A DNA stretch of 21,251 bases, from assembly GCA_020650975.1 (NCBI GenBank), contig JAIPMN010019275.1, positions 1 through 21,251 of the forward strand. The letters are read 5' to 3'. How positions within the stretch are numbered: position 1 is the first letter of the stretch; the number at the start of each line of letters is the position of its first letter. This document shows positions 19,601 through 21,251 of the stretch, one piece after another. Origin of the DNA: Apostichopus californicus (lineage: Eukaryota > Echinodermata > Holothuroidea > Aspidochirotida > Stichopodidae). The translations under genes and the position numbers were made by a program. The notes beneath the pieces are model-generated. The model had not been told where the DNA came from. It searched no databases and saw nothing but the letters and a program-made list of their open reading frames with translations.

Positions 19601-20995
19601 TAACCAACCATGGTATTTGTATTGAATAAATTACAAACCATCCTATCTGTTTTGCATAAATTAAATAGAGATTACAAAACAATGGTATCTGTGTTGAATA
19701 CATAACAAATCATCATATCTGTATTCAATCAATTAAATGAAAATAACCAACCATGGTATCTGTTTTGAATAAAATTACCAACCATGGTATCAGTATTGAA
19801 TAAATTACAAATCGTCATATCTGTATTCAATAAATTAAGTGAACATAACGAACCATGGTATTTGTTTTGAATAAAATTACCAACCATGGTATCAGTATTG
19901 AATAAATTACAAACCATGGTATCAGTATTGAATAAATTACAAACCATGGTATCAGTATTGAATAAATTACAAACCATGGTATCTGTATTCAATAAATTAA
20001 CTAAAGATTGACTATTAACTCTGTCTCTCTCTCTGTCTGGTGATGTGAGAGTCTGTATATGATAGGGAGGAACAATCTACATGGGATCACCTTCAAAGGT
20101 CCAAAGATACCCTGGGTCTGGCTCATGATATTAAAAGCATTATTAACACTCCCAACAGACCAGAGGGCTGGCTTACATACAACAGTCTTGCAAAAGTGAA
20201 AGGAAAATACCCACCCTCCAAATTCTCTGCCACCCCCCACCCCCACTCATTCCCTGCCCCATCAAAATCTCCCCACCCCATGTCTTTAACGTATCTGTCT
20301 TACCTAAAGCTGTAAGTCCTTCTGAAATTGAGGATAAAATGTGCAAGAACAGTTGAGCTTCCAGTGTAGCAATGAAATTCATGTGGTCCTGTGCCAAGCA
20401 TTCCACCAAGCCATAATAAGACTGACTTAATTTGGGAAAGTCCTGTAAAAATAAAGAACAGGCACAAAATGAAAACAACAAAAAATCATTTGTGGAATAA
20501 AACAAGACCCATACTAAAGTAGCAGTGAAAGAAGTCTTCTTGTTAACTAATAAACTTAGCATTTTGATTGAATGAGAAAATGGTTCCTAGTCATGATTCG
20601 ACCAGATATGTAATTCACTGAAATTTTGTTCCAAACGGTCTAGAAAATGTGTACTTAAATTTTTAATTTTTTTTTTAAAAATTAAGGCATGCCAGTGATT
20701 AAAACATATGTAAGTTCTACTGCCAAAAATATGAAACAAGTTTAAGAGAGTATTTCTGGATGAAACAGAAACTTATATGAAATGGTAAAAATTCTGTTCT
20801 TTCATTCATTTTGGGGGGAAAAGTTGTAATAAAATGTACTCACCAGAAGGTCTTTTAAAGGTACTGATAATAAGAGTTTGATAAACATCTGCAGTGCTTC
20901 ATCCAAAGCGTTGTCGCCATAGAGACGGAAGACACCAAAGTTGACATAACTACCAGAGAGGGCAGCCTTTAACATCGCAAAGCACACTGATATAC
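16488..20995 (-). CDS. XPO7: XPO7 (exportin-7/RanBP16), C-terminal six coding exons (partial gene span)
   Basis: The span holds exons 20844-20995, 20304-20442, 19294-19433, 18498-18596, 18048-18175 and 16488-16602 (with TAG stop), all with GT-AG junctions and compatible phases. Together they give the last 257 residues; vertebrate XPO7 is about 1087. Recognised blocks in order are [109 protein letters not shown] and the final DMMS. Exportin-7 is a Ran-GTP-dependent importin-beta-family nuclear transport receptor made of HEAT repeats; this is its C-terminal HEAT solenoid. The N-terminal three quarters lies right of the window. Confidence 0.97.
16759..16857 (+). mobile_element. 69-bp insertion flanked by 15-bp direct repeats
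   Basis: caatatttatttttg is present at 16759-16773 and exactly again at 16843-16857, enclosing 16774-16842. The enclosed DNA shares the stretch tgctaggatcg..gtcaggccaa..ttactttaca with the minus-strand 3' part of the 661-bp insertion near 2.2 kb. It is likely a very short copy of the same family. The two copies do not end at the same base: the larger one runs about 70 nt further. It lies in the last XPO7 intron, antisense to the gene. Confidence 0.6.
16789..16827 (+). ncRNA. Degenerate hammerhead-ribozyme-like motif (copy 2)
   Basis: Order on the plus strand: GCCT, CTGAAGA (fits CUGANGA), extra A, a GATC/GATC stem II, GGAA, TGTC, AGGC. Stem I GCCT/AGGC is perfect. The GAAA box reads GGAA (A13 to G), and the base after it is T instead of C, so helix III is weakened. 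It is probably inactive. The other copy in this window has the opposite pattern, with an intact GAAA and a damaged CUGANGA. Confidence 0.6.
16858..18047. other. Last XPO7 intron, no gene recognised
   Basis: This is intron sequence between the last two XPO7 exons. Plus-strand frames at 17589-17798 and 17879-18136 have no recognised domain, and the second is antisense to an XPO7 exon. There is a poly-T run near 17541-17550. No other feature was seen. Confidence 0.45.
18048..18175 (-). CDS. XPO7: XPO7 penultimate coding exon
   Basis: This 128-nt exon has a long T/C tract ending GCATCAG before TACTTTACAG, and a GACAA donor before GTGAGT. It runs from phase 0 to phase 2. It encodes [20 protein letters not shown] followed by [16 protein letters not shown] and RTKNRD, closely matching the XPO7 C-terminal region. 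Confidence 0.95.
18301..18490. repeat. 97-bp tandem duplication next to an XPO7 splice donor
   Basis: ctcttatgttgaag..tttgtcttcacacagg starts at 18301 and again at 18398, each followed by a purine-rich tract made of ggggaga-type words. In XPO7 orientation this is a C/T-rich tract beginning a few bases after the exon donor at 18497. The plus strand has many G-tracts, so G-quadruplex formation on the strand opposite the transcript sense is conceivable. Confidence 0.8.
18498..18596 (-). CDS. XPO7: XPO7 coding exon (MLSTVLNII)
   Basis: This 99-nt exon is 33 codons, phase 0 at both ends. The acceptor CTTCCCTCTAAG precedes ATGTTG, and the donor GAGGAG precedes GTAAGT. It encodes [20 protein letters not shown] followed by [13 protein letters not shown], nearly identical to vertebrate XPO7. 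Confidence 0.96.
18597..19293. other. XPO7 intron, no feature seen
   Basis: This is a 697-bp intron. It has no recognised repeat, RNA gene or additional exon. Confidence 0.45.
19294..19433 (-). CDS. XPO7: XPO7 coding exon (TMVCTGCC)
   Basis: This 140-nt exon has acceptor AATACAG before ATACCATGG and donor CAGCAA before GTGAGT. It begins in phase 1 (G plus AT gives Asp) and ends on a codon. It encodes [20 protein letters not shown], then [17 protein letters not shown] and [10 protein letters not shown]. The middle linker after KQL is variable in the family. Its own acceptor and first 12 bases are the seed unit of the adjoining minisatellite. Confidence 0.95.
19422..20010. repeat. 18-unit minisatellite copied from the XPO7 exon's 3' splice site
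   Basis: Units starting with aaaccatggtatctgtatt-type sequence run from inside the exon (19422) to about 20010. I count 18 units in two lengths, about 30 and 41 bp. In the left part they mostly alternate short-long; four nearly identical 30-bp units lie at about 19881-19970. In gene orientation each unit is AATACAG/ATACCATGGTTTG, meaning acceptor plus exon start. Eleven units keep the AG; seven have lost it (CTGATA or CAAATA variants). It occupies most of an 870-bp intron. Confidence 0.92.
20222..20280 (+). repeat. C-rich low-complexity stretch in XPO7 intron
   Basis: Runs of ccacccccc and cccca lie just downstream (in gene sense) of the exon ending at 20304. It is simple sequence with no other signal. 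Confidence 0.5.
20304..20442 (-). CDS. XPO7: XPO7 coding exon (FPKLSQSYY)
   Basis: This 139-nt exon has acceptor TTTTTACAG before GACTTTCCC and donor GCTTTAG before GTAAGA. It runs from phase 0 to phase 1. It encodes [20 protein letters not shown], then [15 protein letters not shown] and [11 protein letters not shown], a well-conserved XPO7 HEAT segment. Confidence 0.96.
20443..20843. other. XPO7 intron, no feature seen
   Basis: This is a 401-bp A/T-rich intron with poly-T and poly-A stretches near 20660-20685. Nothing else is recognised. Confidence 0.45.
20844..20995 (-). CDS. XPO7: XPO7 coding exon ([15 protein letters not shown])
   Basis: This 152-nt exon has donor CTTCTG before GTGAGT, ending on a codon. 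Its 5' edge is set at the AG of TTGAAAG before GTATATCAG, so a split Gly gives [20 protein letters not shown] and so on. A second AG nine bases further (ATATCAG before TGTGC) would also keep the frame and drop three residues. The first fits the KGIS..CF block I remember for XPO7. Upstream exons are beyond the window. Confidence 0.92.
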
Positions 20996-21251
20996 CTTTC
21001 AATGTACGATAAATCAGTCAAGGAAAGAGAATAACCGAGACGGCGAATGTTTATATTTGTTGGAAAGCCAGTAGAAACCAATGGAATTCAGATAACAGGA
21101 AAACTAATTTATGCAGTAATATTACAAACTTATGATCATGCTTTAAAGCAGCATTTTGCGTCCTTTTCTATGATTTTGTTCAACCTCACTAATTCCACTA
21201 TGCCATAACGACATACATAACTAGCTTATCTATTTATATTTTACTTCAAAT
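20996..21251. other. XPO7 intron sequence to window edge
   Basis: This is minus-strand intron upstream of the first visible XPO7 exon. No further exon was recognised up to the right edge. Confidence 0.45.

Noticed and set aside
19729..19992. 87-codon open frame with repeated [10 protein letters not shown]
   Set aside because: The frame is a by-product of in-register 30-bp repeat units; 41-bp units break it. No evidence that it is a gene.
19422..20010. CRISPR-like appearance of regularly spaced repeats
   Set aside because: Units are contiguous tandem copies without unique spacers, in an intron of an animal gene; it is a minisatellite.

Overview
This is AT-rich animal nuclear DNA. It carries two split, conserved eukaryotic genes, with canonical GT-AG introns, tRNA-derived SINE copies and minisatellites. 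Protein matches, intron style and repeat content suggest a marine invertebrate, perhaps an echinoderm such as a sea cucumber. The species cannot be fixed from sequence alone, and every family assignment here is by recognition, without a database search.

Both host genes lie on the minus strand, head to tail. XPO7 (exportin-7/RanBP16) enters from the right edge. Its last six coding exons (20995 down to 16488) encode the C-terminal 257 residues and end in the DMMS tail known from vertebrate XPO7. About 7 kb of intergenic DNA follows (roughly 9.5-16.4 kb), holding two nearly identical tRNA-derived SINEs, a degenerate minisatellite and low-complexity tracts, but no gene I recognise. PUF60 (poly-U-binding splicing factor) then starts at 9308 and runs off the left edge. 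Its first four coding exons give 198 residues, through the end of RRM1. RRM2 and the C-terminal domain must lie beyond position 1.

In the PUF60 intron after RRM1, on the opposite strand, sits the 3' end of an intronless ORF with a cysteine-rich CXC-like cluster. It is followed by diverged tandem repeats and is probably mobile-element associated.

Three things stand out. (1) A 661-bp insertion in a PUF60 intron, flanked by 13-bp direct repeats, carries a degenerate hammerhead-ribozyme-like motif and a series of long hairpins. A second 69-bp insertion in an XPO7 intron, flanked by 15-bp direct repeats, carries the same motif, with different core lesions. (2) An 18-unit minisatellite in an XPO7 intron is built from copies of that intron's own 3' splice site plus the first 12 exon bases. 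(3) A 97-bp pyrimidine-rich duplication lies directly behind an XPO7 splice donor.
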